64,000 nt of DNA, taken from contig OZ029921.1 in the NCBI GenBank assembly GCA_964023275.1, forward strand, positions 11,475,806 to 11,539,805, written 5' to 3'. Below, in pieces: positions 1 through 11,740 of the stretch. The notes below the pieces were generated by a model that was given only the letters and a program-made list of their open reading frames with translations, made no database searches and was not told the origin of the DNA. This stretch comes from Norana najaformis (Eukaryota > Annelida > Clitellata > Crassiclitellata > Hormogastridae). The translations under genes were made by a program, and so were the position numbers. Within the stretch, counting starts at the first letter, position 1, and each line of letters begins with the position of its first letter.

Positions 1-13
1 GATTCCCATTTCG

Positions 14-331
14 TCACCCAAATGTTGACTGATTAGTTACTTCTGAAATTAGAATGTATCGGTCAAGCTTGTGCAAATTCAACTTCTTAACCCACCATGC
101 TGTTGTAGCAGCTGGCGAGTCATTGAACAGAACGAGTTTCTTATCAGTTTCAAAGCTTGCGGTCAATTTTCTTTTCTTTGAATGCAGGGTTTTCTCTCCT
201 GTTGATGGCGTGCCATTTAACAAAACGGAAGGTGATCTCTCGTCTATTTTATTTGAATTACGAGACTTAATCGGTGTCCTTTCTTCAAACCATATTTTAA
301 AATTAACAGCATTGGCTGCTTGTTTCTTCAC
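14..331 (-). other. unassigned 105-codon open frame
   Basis: This stretch encodes a basic, serine- and lysine-rich peptide that ends in an aromatic tail (WWVKKLNLHKLDRYI), followed by a stop. It lies on the same strand as still life, beyond its last recognised exon. It does not resemble the region that follows the PH domain in still life or TIAM proteins. It could be an exon of another gene or chance. No domain was recognised. Confidence 0.2.
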
Positions 332-339
332 TGTCCTTG

Positions 340-1076
340 TTTAAAGAATCACAATGAAGCCAGAACTAACTGGTTTCAGGAAGCCAGTACCAATGAATGG
401 GAAAGGGGATTATCTATAAATTTTTATTTTTTCCCGATATTTATTCCGATATTTATTCCAATATTTATTCCGAAGTCAGGGCTATCTAGATTCACGCTAT
501 GTAATTAATATGCATTGGCTCTGAAAGAAAATAAATTAGTTACAGTCATTTCCGTAACGGTCTAATTCTTTTTTAGTAAACAAAGGCCTTTTTCTTTAAT
601 ATGCGAAGACGTACTTAACCTCTCCGCCGCGTTTCAATACCGCCTGGGCAAATGCTATAAAGCATTTTTCATATCCAGATGAATGACACAACATTACAGA
701 AGCCATTTATTTCAATATTGTTATTAAATATTGTTATTTCAAAATTGTTATTAAATCTGATTTAAAATGAACCGAAAATGGGAGGGGCGGTTTTAAATGG
801 GGGGAGTTGGTATTGAGGAGACGCTTTTGGGGGAGACACCGGTCAAATACACCGGCCTAAGCTGGGAAGTAAACGGCACAAGTCCTGCGATGCGCTGGTC
901 GTGTTCAGGACCTTGGGATTTGTCCATTGCGGTCTCAAGAGGCCAAGAAAAGATGCACGCCTCCATTACGGATCATTTAACTAAAAGATAAAGCTATGCA
1001 TAATATAATCAAATAGCGTGTAAAACACGACGAACTGCAGTTTTTTTATCTGTTTTATTTTTAGAGAAACTCTTAC
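340..1076. other. no gene seen; short tandem repeats
   Basis: This is AT-rich intronic or flanking sequence left of the last sif exon. It contains a 12-bp tandem motif (gatatttattcc, about four copies) at 430-475 and a degenerate 30-bp duplication at 708-760. Nothing coding is supported. Confidence 0.5.
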
Positions 1077-1168
1077 CTTAAATAAATAAGCACAGCCAAA
1101 AATTGTACTAATGGAAAATATGCATCCAAGAGATTCTGAATGCGGTTGAGCCAAACATCCGGAAATTA
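1077..1168 (-). CDS. sif: still life/TIAM-type RhoGEF, exon with second half of first PH domain
   Basis: This 92-bp exon encodes about 30 residues ending in AYLFK and continues the PH domain begun at 6756-6919. It opens with two bases that complete the codon split at the end of that exon. The acceptor is TTTTAG and the donor is GTAAGAG. The pattern of a hydrophobic start, Q-P, a C-x-F strand, S-x-x-F-G-x-A-Y-L-F and then a splice matches the distal PH strands of still life/TIAM proteins. In those GEFs this PH domain binds membrane phosphoinositides and recruits the protein that activates Rac. The 5.6-kb intron between it and the previous exon holds a TE gene and LINE fragments. The next exon was not found and probably lies left of the window. 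The identification is from family memory plus phase agreement. Confidence 0.78.
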
Positions 1169-1576
1169 CTAAAATTCGCAAAAGTTAAATATATAAAAAC
1201 GTATGCAGGAAACTCTTTAATTGTATATCTAAAACAAATTACATAATATGAGTCAAATCGAGGCACATTGATCTTTTTGCTATTTAGTAGACAATTTAAG
1301 ACAATTTTAGAAAAATGCTTTATTTATATAAATAAAGCAACTTCAGTGTTTTGGTAGTAATATTGTAAGTAATTGCTTTGAAAAGGATACGCATGTAAAA
1401 GATCAAAGTATCCTACCTTCAAAACTCTGATGCCACCTAGAGTGCACCTCTACGCATAATAGTGTGGCGATGACTCCAGTTTAATTCGACATCGAGAGCC
1501 GCCCAGACTACTGTCTCCTTTATCCTCGACGTAAAATGGCTGTTCCGATGCTTTCGTAATGGCGCTTTGGGTACAT

Positions 1577-3097
1577 TCTAATATAATCTAAGAACCTCTA
1601 TAGCGCCACTGTAATAATGCTTAAGGCATCAGTTGATGGTCGCTGCTAAACAAAATCATTGTCCAAGTCAAATTCCATGGTGAGAAAATCCAAGTAGGAG
1701 TCCAGAAGACTCAGAGACAGCCGACGGAGGATATTAGTTCACGAAAAAAGGGTTTTAGTCGAGATATGCAGGTCGACAGAGATTTTACCGAGCGAACATT
1801 TGCCGGAAGGGAGTTCCAGAGTCTAGGACCAGCGACAGAAAAGGCACGCCTGTTCTTGTCCACGGAATAGTCAGATATAGACAGCTAGAAGATCTGGTCG
1901 AGTGGAGGTAAGTCTTGGGAGTCAGTACAGAGTGAAGGTATTGAGGTTGGCTGAAACGTAGTCTTGTATACAATTAGTCCAGTCTTGAACAGAATGCGCT
2001 TTTCTACGGGCAACCAATGCAACGATTTTAGGATCATATTTTGGAGCTTTAGTGATAGCTTCTGCCAATGTATTTTGAACTATTTGAAGCGTCATCAAGT
2101 TAGCTTTAGAACAACCAGTTAAAAGCGAGTTGCAGTAGCAAGGACGGTTGGAGACCAGGGCATTAGCTAAACAAATCAGGGCAGAGAGGGGAATGTGTCG
2201 CTTAATCATGCGGATATCACGAATGTGGTAATGGGCAGACCAACATGTAGAATTAATACACTGACAAATGACAACACGACAAATACAACACCCAACTTGC
2301 GGGATGAACTGTGGCGTTGTACGACAGAGATGCCTAGATGGACGAAAATCAAAAAATTAAACTTGGTCAGTTGCTGTGAGGTTCCAAAAAGGAGAAACTC
2401 AGTTTTGGATTGGTTTAAGAGCAGTCAATTTTCTGCCATGAATTTTGTTAAAGACGTCGAAGTGAGAGAGCTGGAAGAAGAGGAATTATCAAAGGAAATG
2501 TATAGTTGAGTATCATCAGCTGTGCATTTAAGTTTAGAAATAAAATTCAAGTTTGATATTGGTCCGTAGTATCCGTACATGGTACGGACACGTGATCAGG
2601 ATGGAGAATGAAAGAATACCAGCAAAGGCGCTGCACGGAGAGGTGGAAGGAGTGAGGAGCAGAGGAAGGCCGAGAAAGAAGTGGATAGACAATGTACTGC
2701 AGGACATAAAAGCCCGAGGATGGGAAATGCGAGAGGCGATAGACCTGGCCAGGGACCGACCGAAATGGAGAAGTTTTGTTAGAGCCACATCGTCGGTGAA
2801 AACTTGACGGAGGAGAAAAAGAAGATTGGTCCGTAGTAGTCGTGAGCAAACGACCGATTGATTAATGTCAAGATTGTAGTACCAAGCACATCAAAGCAGG
2901 TTTTGAGAAGGTGAGTAGGAATTGCATCTAGGAGGCATTGTTTGTCAGAGGATAAGAAAATAAGCGACTGGATTTCACCCAAGTTTGCTGGAATAAGAGA
3001 ATAAAAAGTAGGTGGGGGTGATCAGGAGATGAAAAGCCATTTGATAGTGCAATACCTGAAACTTTTAACCTGATATTGGATATTTTTGATACCAAAC
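1577..3097 (-). mobile_element. LINE family B copy, minus strand, internally deleted
   Basis: This is a CR1/L2-like non-LTR retrotransposon remnant in reverse orientation. The 3' end at 1577-1680 carries the 'atagcgcc ... taaggcatcag' tail shared by LINEs across the window. 1780-2210 matches the C-terminal part of the better copy at 49700-50300, including the 'LWNSLPANV' region. 2840-3097 matches the RT N-terminal part of that copy near 48750-48990. The catalytic RT core is missing, and a separate RTE-like fragment is inserted at 2572-2824. The element sits in the sif intron between 1168 and 6756. It is non-functional. Confidence 0.8.
2572..2824 (+). mobile_element. RTE-like LINE 3' fragment inserted in LINE B, with target-site duplication
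   Basis: This 253-bp insertion encodes the extreme C-terminus of an endonuclease/reverse transcriptase of the RTE-like group: W-Y-G-H-V-x-R-M, then GRPRKKWID, then LARDRPKWR. It is flanked by a 14-bp direct repeat ATTGGTCCGTAGTA at 2558-2571 and 2825-2838, a target-site duplication made during target-primed integration. 5' truncation is severe, as is usual for LINEs. The related, longer copy is at 42700-43980. The host LINE resumes in register on both sides, so this insertion is younger than the LINE B copy. Confidence 0.85.
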
Positions 3098-3125
3098 AGA
3101 ACAAGTTTGTTATAAAAATTTCAAG

Positions 3126-4786
3126 TCATTCGACACCGAAGAAGCTCCTTTTGTACGATTTCCGAGTGTGGCATCTGCCGGAACAATCGCTCATAATATT
3201 CCAGCAATAGTCTGCCATCATGTGTGCATCCCATCTTCCTTGATATCGATTTTCCATTGTTTTGATGTCTTGGTGAAATCTTTCACCTTGCTCTTCGCTG
3301 AAGTCACCAAGATTCTCTGGAAAGCGATCTAAGTGACTGTGGAGATAATGGACTTTAAGCTCATGTTGCAGCCAAGCTTGTTGAAATGAAGAAGCATATC
3401 CTCTACTAGTTGTGCATAATTGTCTGCCTTCTTGTTGCCAAGAAAATTTTTAGTTACAAGAACAAAGGAAGACCAGGCACAAGATTCGATTTCATTCATT
3501 GAGGTGGGTCATTCATAAGTTGCCTGATCTGTGGACCATCGAAGATTCCAGCCTTCAATTTTTCCATTGTAATTCCTGGTAACTTGTGTACTAATATGTA
3601 TTCGAAGCATGAACCTTCTTTATTCAAAGCCCTGACAAATTGTTTCATCAGGCCTAGCTTCATATGTAGTGGTGGCAGTATGATCCTATCTCGTGCCACC
3701 AAAAATTCCTTGATTACATTTTGAGCTCCAACCACCATGTCTTTCCTCGAAGGCCAATCTTTTCTTGTCCAATGTTCATGCTTGGCTCTACTGTCCCAAA
3801 GACACAAAAAGCAGGGATACTTTGTGTAGCCACTTTGTTGACCAAGGAGGAAATTTACCATCTTCAAGTCTACACAAATTACCCATTGATGTTCTTTGTA
3901 TTTTATCTTTTCCAGTACTAAAGAGATGGCATTGTACTCTTCTTTCATCCTGGTGGAGTGACCGATTGGAATAGAACCAAATTTGTTGCCGTTATTTAAA
4001 AGCACACGTTTTGAACTGTCGATAAAAAGACGCCACTCATCTGGGCTGTAATCCGACAGACCAATTTTCTTCAATAAGTTGCTGATGTCATTACAGAATA
4101 CTAGGTTGTTGTCTTTGGTAAAGAATGGCAGCAAATCCTTTTCTCTGTTTCTATAAATTGTAATTTTCGTTCCAGGCTGAAGTGCATTCTTTTCCTTTAG
4201 TCTGGACGCAAGCAATTCAGAGGAATCTTTGGAAAGATTTAAGTCCCTGATCAGATCACTCAACTCTTTTTGGTCAAAACGTTCACTGTGTGAAGTTGAT
4301 TGGAAATCACTGTCACTGCCCCCACTTTCTTCACTTTCGTCATCTTGTCCGATATTGGACATGCAAGTGTCATCGTCTGAGAGCTGAGGTAGTTCGCGAA
4401 AAGGTGGAACTGGTACAATATCCGAATGCGGAACAGGTCTCCTGGCTGAAGGTATATCAGGGTAAGACAACTTGTGACGATTATTTCGATTGATGCCTAT
4501 GATATTAACCATACAAAAGTAACAGTCGTCGAAGTGGTTTATCTGTTCCCTCCAAACCATCGATACACCAAATTTCAGGCAGCTTCTCTTTCCAATTGTC
4601 CAGTGGCGCAATTGTTCAATACAAGTTTTGCTTATCTTGATCTCCAAGTTTGACACCAAATTAACCTACATATGCTCTTTTTACAAACTCAGAAATCGGT
4701 TTCCTGTTTGCTTTTAGTGTGTATTCCCCACAAATGTAGCAGAATATGTCTGGATGGTTAATGCAGCTCCGTCTGGAAGTAGCCAT
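3126..4786 (-). pseudogene. uncharacterised TE-associated multicopy protein, copy 1 (frameshifted)
   Basis: The start is taken as the ATG at 4786, followed by a CxxC motif in 'FCYICGEY'. A frameshift/stop near 4660 separates this from the 387-codon open part 3496-4659. That part contains a CYFCMV zinc-like motif, an acidic serine-rich linker, FDQKELSDLIRDL, WRLFIDSS, WVICVDLKMVNFLLG, a CFLC-WDSR block and PPLHMKLGLMKQFV. A second frameshift near 3490 precedes the C-terminal block SEEQGERFHQD and RYQGRW, which ends at the stop at 3126. From memory this family is present in hundreds of copies in arthropod, cnidarian and some vertebrate genomes, and its function is unknown. The copy at 35775-38065 lies between inverted repeats, so it may be a transposase. 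A TATA-like box lies near 4945-4960. Confidence 0.75.
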
Positions 4787-6755
4787 AACCTTAAGGATGT
4801 TCGCATCTGAGGAATTAAATGACTAACCTAAAAAATAGTAAGAACATGTAGTTATTTAATGCTCACATTCACAGATTGTTCTTGCGACCAACTCTAAATA
4901 TGCCCTAAGACGACTGCGGGTGCTCTAGCTTTAAGGAGGCGGTTTATATAGGCTATAAATGCTGACTTCAGCATAATCTATTTACATAGTTCGAAACCAT
5001 GAAACGCTGTATAAGCACAAATAAATTCTAAATGAGGCCATGAATTTAGTGCTGAGTAAGCTGTAGGCTACGGAATAGTTATTTCGTTGAATCAGCAATA
5101 TCTCAGCACGCGGCAAGATATGCTGATTTTACATTATAAGGATGTAGGCATTATATGAATCAGCAAGAATTATAATTAGCCATAAATAAAGCTTATTATG
5201 ACATTTTAGTTTTGCCAAAGACATGGTTTAAAGAGTGGACTGGGTTTTCTTTACAAAATCGACGATATCTCAGAAACTAGACCTGATGCACTCAATCCAA
5301 TGACATTTTCTGAATCAGCGCCCAAAATTACCCCAAGAACAGGTCTAAAACCGAAGGCAACAAGAAAAAAATTTTTTCTGTTGGCCAGTGTTATTCTATC
5401 TCTCTGCCTGAATCCGTATTTCATCGGGTCACGTGTCGGTATGGAGTCTCTTATACTTTACTTCGGGCCGAATTTTCCAGCCTTTCAAATGTCGACTAGG
5501 AATACTGCGAACGTCACTTTTAATTAATCCGTTTCGCGACCTTGCAACAACGAGTCCTCGCTCAGCTGGTGGACACATAGGGGAGTTAACGAATGCTTAC
5601 TTACCTCACTTATAGAGGGTTGCACCCTGATATCGGGTCATTACGAGGTGATCATAAAGTGAACGCTGAAGTTGTAACTTCTTCCGGAACACAGTGACCA
5701 CTTTAGTTTGTCTCTTTAACACTTGGACAAATTCATTTTGTTTAACGGCTTTTAATCCGTTTTAAACAGACCTGTAAAACGTGTCCCTTCCCAAGTTTGG
5801 CACAACATCTTATCTTTCTGCTATTAAAAATCAGTCTGTCAGCTATTAAAAATCAGTCTGTCACGATCTCACAAGAGGGTCGGCAAGAAGTAGATCTGAA
5901 AACGGATCCTTTCGAGGCCGTATCTAAACCAGTCAATAATATTACTGTTTGTGATTTGGGAACGTTTTTTTGCTTCACATTTTTGTTTAACGTCACATTT
6001 TTGTTTAACGTGCCCTCTCCCCCTTTTTTGACTTGCCCGGCAGCACAAACACTTTCTGTTGAGCCGCACTCCTCATTTTACACAGGCTTTACTTAGTTGT
6101 TTGTTGCAAACGGGGACTTTCTCGAGTTTCGCACAGTCTATCTTCCCACTATCGGGTTGAACATAGAGTGAGCCCAAACCCTGTTGGATCAACATAGACA
6201 ATCAGGATAGTGGTGATCTCAGCCTTCACTCGGTAGGTCATTGATTTTAGTTTTTAGCCCAGACGCCCGCTTGTCCGAAGATATATGTATATCCTAATTT
6301 TCCCCGAGTACAAAAACTTGACTTGTGGACGTTTCAGTTTACCCAGCACCTTTATTCAACAAACCTGCCTATATCTTACTGTGTGGTTCGGAATACGGTT
6401 ATTTTCTTTCCCACTACTCGCTTTGTATAAATTTACTATGCGAAATACGTTGGTCGATTCGTACGTTGGGAAGCCTATATGCTATGACAGTTAGGTGCCA
6501 CTTTAATCAACAGGGTTGAGGAGTACCAAAAAATAAGAACATAACGATTAGAGTAAATTAAAAAATAAATGGTTTGAAATTATTCAAACCATTTAAAACT
6601 AAAACGAACCCAAAAACTGGAATATTAAATAAAATATTTTAAAAAATTATAGGATAAAGTACTATTATTGATAAATTCATTCTATAAGTCAGGCCTTGTG
6701 TAGTGGTCGGCTAACTACAGGGGACAGAACACTACAAATTTAACGCAGATCATAC
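4787..6755. other. sif intron: 5' flank of TE gene copy 1, short tandem repeats, no exon found
   Basis: 4787-5350 probably holds the 5' and terminal region of the TE gene at 3126-4786. Near-perfect short tandem duplications occur at 5822-5870 (unit about 25 bp, ctattaaaaatcagtctgt) and 5973-6012 (unit cacatttttgtttaacgt). No still life exon was found here in either frame. Confidence 0.4.
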
Positions 6756-6919
6756 CAAGCACATGCCTTGGATGTTTGTGACGTTGGTCATCCTTTTCAG
6801 AATCGTAGAAAAGAAGTTCGGTTCCTTTGAGGCAGACCCAAAATCGTTTCCAACACCTTCGAGGAGCCAGCACAACGGTAACAATCTTGTTCAATAACCA
6901 GTCTTGTATCAACAAATAC
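6756..6919 (-). CDS. sif: still life/TIAM-type RhoGEF, exon with first half of PH domain
   Basis: This 164-bp exon runs from an acceptor CTGTAG to a donor GTATGA. Its peptide includes the PH core W-K-R-F-W-V-C-L-K-G-T followed by an L-F-Y strand, preceded by a DWL..NK segment typical of the start of the still life PH domain. It starts with the last base of a codon whose first two bases are supplied by 7697-7821, and it ends with one base completed by 1077-1168, so both junctions keep the frame. The acceptor has a weak pyrimidine tract. The open frame continues past the donor, but those codons do not look like PH and are taken as intron. Confidence 0.85.
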
Positions 6920-7696
6920 CTACAGTTTAACCCAAATTAATTATTAGGATATTTCGTATAATTAAGTATGGACCCTAATCGAATTTATCACATGCTTAAT
7001 TATTTGCAAATAGTAATATGTAATCAGAAAAAAACTAGTGGGATTAAAAAAACACCAACGTTTTAACACCTGGGACATGTGAACAATACAAGTCTCCCAA
7101 GATCAGTCTGTGAACACCGATGGGTAACTTCGAAAACATGTATTCAAATGACGCGTAATAAGTATAATGTGTTGAATAAAAAGCAAACTCGTGCTTTGTA
7201 CTCCACGCATCATGACAGCCTTTATGTTCCGATTTAATAAATATAGTTCATCACATTTCATATTCAAACACGTAATGTATGGCAATAATATAATTAAATG
7301 CACATATAGTTTTGTTTCTTCCATTAACAGGATTCTTCCTAGTTTAAACTAGTTTGATACTCATACGACCTTGCCTGAAAAACCTTTCCAAAGTCGGAAT
7401 AAAATCAAAAGTGGAATTGGGCGAATATTTACACGAAACATTTTGCGTCATAATTCATGCACACAACTTCATATTTGGGCACCAAAGGAATACGTTGAAT
7501 GATTTTTGGTTTTATTTGTACAGTGTGATAGCTGATATAACAAGGAATCCGAATATGCTAGAAACTCATTTTAAAATTTACTTTTTGCCGTGTTTCTTGC
7601 ACATTTATTTTTCCGATTTGGGAAGGTTCCTCATGCATGGTCAAAATTTAAAAATGCGATGAAATGTTTCATATGGTTATAGACTTAAGAGCATAC
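6920..7696. other. sif intron, no gene seen
   Basis: AT-rich sequence between two phase-matched sif exons. The open frames at 7103-7324 and 7354-7662 have no recognisable domain and biased composition. Confidence 0.5.
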
Positions 7697-7821
7697 CCAG
7701 TTTTTCTGATAGCTGCACTTTTACTAGTAAATGGCTGCTGCAGTCGATATGGAAAGAAATTTATTTCTGAAATATTTTCATTTTCTGTTATGTCATTCAA
7801 CTGATTCTCGCATTCAGGTAC
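7697..7821 (-). CDS. sif: still life/TIAM-type RhoGEF, exon just before the PH domain
   Basis: This 125-bp exon (acceptor GTTTAG, donor GG/GTATGC) gives 41 codons plus two bases. The peptide ends in AAIRKT followed by a glycine completed by the next exon, which produces the 'RK-x-G' entry into the PH domain seen in still life proteins. It starts in phase 0, matching the end of the preceding 53-bp exon. The N-terminal part is acidic, polar and probably disordered. The call rests on the phase chain and the RKTG junction. No domain sits wholly inside this exon. Confidence 0.75.
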
Positions 7822-8135
7822 CTAAACATATATAATTACAATATTGCAATTTACTACGTTTGATTTCCTCTTTACAGAATTCTACCTAAATACTAGTTGA
7901 TACGAAAAATACGAAAATGATGATTGAAATGAAATGATCTGCTTTTTCTTCTTGTGATCATAAACTGTTCTTTTTGGATTTGCACATTATATGGGTAAAA
8001 GTTTGGTTTCAGCCTCAATGCTGAAGATACAGATTGGCTTAGATGTATTGTAAACTTACAAATACCATGTAAGTATTGACGTTCAGAGCACTACGCTGCA
8101 AAATTTCGAACTAAGTTTTAATAATAATAACTCAC

Positions 8136-8188
8136 AATTATATTTGCTTCATTTCTTGAAATTGCTTTTTGAATGTTTTCATTTGATT
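8136..8188 (-). CDS. sif: still life/TIAM-type RhoGEF, 53-bp linker exon
   Basis: This small exon has the acceptor TTGTTGTAG and the donor GTGAGT. It supplies two bases that complete the codon opened by the 8476-9409 exon, then 17 codons rich in N, E, I and K, and ends in phase 0 as the next exon requires. Without it, the exons at 8476-9409 and 7697-7821 would not join in frame, which is the main reason to call it. It has no recognisable domain. Transcript evidence would settle it. Confidence 0.62.
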
Positions 8189-8475
8189 CTACAACAATAA
8201 GAGTTAAAAAGTATGAAAGCTCGTCATTGCTTAGAGAGAGCAATGAATCATATTATACAAATATTTAATTAATTAAATATCAATTTCAATTATTAAAGTT
8301 AACAATTCGTCATCAGTCTTCGGGTGCTTTGAATTGTCTGCCAAGGGTCTTGTTTAGAATTTAATTATGAACATTTTGCAAGATAAACAAAAAACAGCAA
8401 TGTGAGACGTTTTAAAAGCACTAACATAAGGATGTAAAATTAAAATTTCTCATGGCACCCATTTAAAATACTTAC

Positions 8476-9409
8476 GTCGTTGATAAGCAGTTTGAAGATT
8501 TTTATCTATGCTGTGTTGCGGTAACATGTGGCAAGTATTAAAAAAATTTGTCTCGATAATTGGCGTTTGTAGCAGAACAGTTTGTTGTTTTGAAGACTCT
8601 GGTCCATTTGTATTCAAAGAGTTTGAAGCTGAGCATAAAGCGTCTTTCTGCGTCGAACTTGGAAAAGTTTGAAGCATGCGCTTCAGTGTGTTACTGTCAA
8701 ATCCAGTTGGTAGGCGTAAATTCTTGTCTACGTATTTTTCGCATTTCTCACTCAACAAAATATTACAATGTTCATGGATAAAGTTTGCATCGTCCGTGTT
8801 ATTCTTCAACCTTGTTAGCTCGTCAGCTGTTATTTGTAAAATGTCATGGGAACGATTAACTTCAGCCTTTGGAGTATGATTGCAGTCTCTCATATCGCAT
8901 ATATTCAAAGTAGAAGGTTCTCGACTTAACTGGCGAACTTTTTCGTCACTAATGCTGGGTTTAAGACTTAACATGGGGTCATCGTAAGAATTTGAAATAA
9001 CAGTATTATTTTTAAAAAAAGTTTTTCTTCCGTCACATTTAGGATTTCCTGTTTCTTCAGCTTCTGTTGTCAGACGGCAACTAGGAGTGTCTGTGGTAAC
9101 ACAGGCGGTATAAGGAATAACTCTTTCAGCAACTCCTAACTTCATAATGTTATAAATCGTATACGACGGTTGTAACTGTTCTTCTAGATTGTTGCTTATT
9201 CGTGTGTAGATGTTTTCACATTCTAATTGACATGATTTTCGTCCATTATCCATAATTTCATTATTTCTGTATTCTTTATCTGTTCCTGTTAAAATGAAAC
9301 CAGCTTCAATATCGTCTTCAAACAGAAATTCTTCTGAGGCAGGTGCAGTTGGTTTGAGATGCGCTAAAGGTGACGTTGGATTGGATGCAGCTTTGCGACA
9401 AAGTACGTT
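8476..9409 (-). CDS. sif: still life/TIAM-type RhoGEF, large linker exon
   Basis: This 934-bp exon encodes about 311 residues of low-complexity polar sequence between the WH1 and PH domains, where still life proteins carry long disordered linkers. The acceptor is TTTTAG at 9410-9415 and the donor is a consensus GTAAGT at 8470-8475. It starts in phase 0, exactly where the 12118-12239 exon ends, and stops after one base of a codon. Codons that stay open beyond the donor (8450-8469) are intronic. An RKAAS-type motif near its start resembles the basic, serine-rich stretch that follows WH1 in Drosophila still life. No stop interrupts it. The sequence is poorly conserved, so its length and phases carry the call. 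Confidence 0.75.
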
Positions 9410-11192
9410 CTAAAACGTAAACAGGATTTACTTAAATTTAACTGTTTGATTTTATATTAACCAATTTACAGCAATAATATTGCCTATTACAACTACTTCT
9501 AAATGTTGTCATTTGATTTGGCAGATTTTAATCAGATGCATCTGTGCCACAGATGATCTCAAAATGCAGTCTCCACTCTTTCGTAAGCACATGCCCGAAG
9601 TATGATGCCTTTGATTAATCGTTTTAACTAATCCGATCACACTAATCTCTAGTCTCATTTGTCTTCTTGGTGGTACTATAAGAATCTGCCGCACACTTAA
9701 TTTCAAATTCGTTGATTCTTGTCTCTCCATCTTTCTTTGTCGTCTAGCCATAACTGCCATGGGCCATACAAAGAACTTTCAGAAGTCTTCTTTGTTGCAA
9801 GCAATATCATGTAATTTTTCCATAGGTTCTTTAAAGCTGCCCTTAACCTTGTCTGTTTCCAATCTTGACCGAATCTCTTTACTGTGTTAGATATGAGCGA
9901 CAGTATTGCAGGTTGTACCGTTTGTTAACCATGATCATTGTTTAGTCTGCATCAATCAGCATCCTCTGGTGCTGCTTTGACCGGAGGCTTTGAAGCTTCC
10001 GAGGTTGCTAACAGAACAATGTCATCGGCATATGAGATTTTTTACTCTTCGCCCTCCTGTTTGCATTCCAACACGCAGCGCTTCCCTCATTACCATATCT
10101 GCCAGGATGTTGAATAGGTATGCTGAGTTCAAACATCATTATATGTATGCTGGCCCCTGAACTCTCGTGACAGTGTACCGGCTGCTCTCACTCTAGCTTG
10201 CTGTGCATACAGTTAAGTCTAGCAAGCAGTCTGACGAATGGGAACATGGTACGCCATATCCATCATGGCCAGCCAAAGCTTCTTGTTTTAATTGTGTACA
10301 GAATGATCATTATGATAATTTCTCTGCATGACCAAGGCTATCCCGTAATTCCTTAATTGTCTCGTATCATCAGTTTTTGAAATAGGAATTAGGATTGAGT
10401 TTGTCAGCTGGCGACACTACGCCCCCCCCCCCCCAATGCTTGGCATATTTTATACATCCCTCCACTGCTGTTTCTCCACCATGCTTGAACAACCCGACTG
10501 GACCCCACCCTGACGCGTGCTCTTGCCACTATCTGTCTCAGCGGACTGAACGAGTTTAGTGGAGCTGGTTCACGTGTAAACTGAAGTCGAAGTCATTAAC
10601 CTAAGTGTCAACATATAAATGCATTACATCTACTCCAGTGCTCCGCAATATTTAATCTCCATGTTGCTGATCCTGATGACTGAACGCAGAACAACTGCAA
10701 TTTAAAAGTTGTGTAGATTTAATTACATTTTTTTGTAAACTGAATTAAGATCCTTGATCATATTCACAAAACAGTATCAGTATGCAATGAGGTTGCTTAT
10801 CTCTCAAACGTCATTACTTGTGCTCATTTTTGCAATATTCAGAACAGAAGAAATGCTTAGCTTTTGATGGCTGTTAACTAAATGTCCCAAAATTCTAAGT
10901 GTAACTAAAACTATACATCAATTCACATCTTTTAGTCACCTGAGGTGGGCTTAACCCAAGAGAAGCTGAAGATGCTGCTTTCGTGTAATGGTACTTTGTA
11001 GAACCCTGGAAATAATTAATAATTAAGACATATTTAGACAATTTGTTGATGCGAATTTTATTGTTTTTAAATCAGTTGACAACAATCTATAAGAAATTTC
11101 TGTAGCCTGTAGCCCCCTGCGTTCTAGCAGTTTATGGATAATATTCAGACTAGAAATCTCTTATACATTGCAATCTGATCTCATCTCCAAAT
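9410..11192. other. sif intron, mostly unassigned; 13-base poly-C tract
   Basis: This is the left part of the intron between the WH1 and linker exons. It contains a run of 13 C residues at 10422-10434. Sequence around 9500-10350 has the feel of decayed TE DNA, but no domain is readable. Confidence 0.4.
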
Positions 11193-11740
11193 TTTAGTCC
11201 TTTTCAGTCGGCCTATTGTAGACACAATAATTTACGAGCGGTAATCGACACTATATATTATAGTATTTTGTTGTCTTGTCTCTATACATCATCTAGAGTT
11301 TAAGATTGTGCTCTTCTTTTATTTTCTTATCTTTGTGATCGTTCCCAACCAGTTGCAATAAACCCATCTCGTTCTGATCCTGTTGCTTGTCGTTCATGGG
11401 CCTCTTTTTTTCAACATTTCGCCTATTGTAAAATTGCATCCATGGTCCAGCAATAGTCTGATGATTATCAACTCCATGTTGCTCTATCTGTTATAGATCC
11501 CTTTGCTAAAATTGAACTGGAACATGGTTTATGCTCTCTTCACAGTTTTATTTTCAACCAAAGTAAGTCAGAGGCAATTCCTTTTACAATTCATCAGCGT
11601 ATTCGGTCTTTCTCTTTACATTCGTTCGTTGACCTTGAAGGAACTAAACTCCCATTGTCTGTGTCAACATTGACAACTCGCTTACAAATGGCTTCACACG
11701 TATCTTTTATTTGCAGGTCACGGCCTTTCATCTATCCTAA
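11193..11740 (+). mobile_element. LINE family A fragment, decayed
   Basis: The sequence can be followed along LINE A copy 1 (38940-39620): 'ttttagtccttttcagtcgg', the region around 'ggtccagcaata', 'taagtcagaggcaattcctttt' split by small gaps, and the 'cttcacattc' segment. Many indels and stops remove any coding frame. It lies in a sif intron, and its end runs into the left arm of the palindrome at 11675-12037. Confidence 0.75.

Noticed and set aside
14-331. Further still life exon
   Set aside because: The peptide does not resemble the region after the PH domain, and no phase-matched acceptor for the preceding exon could be shown.
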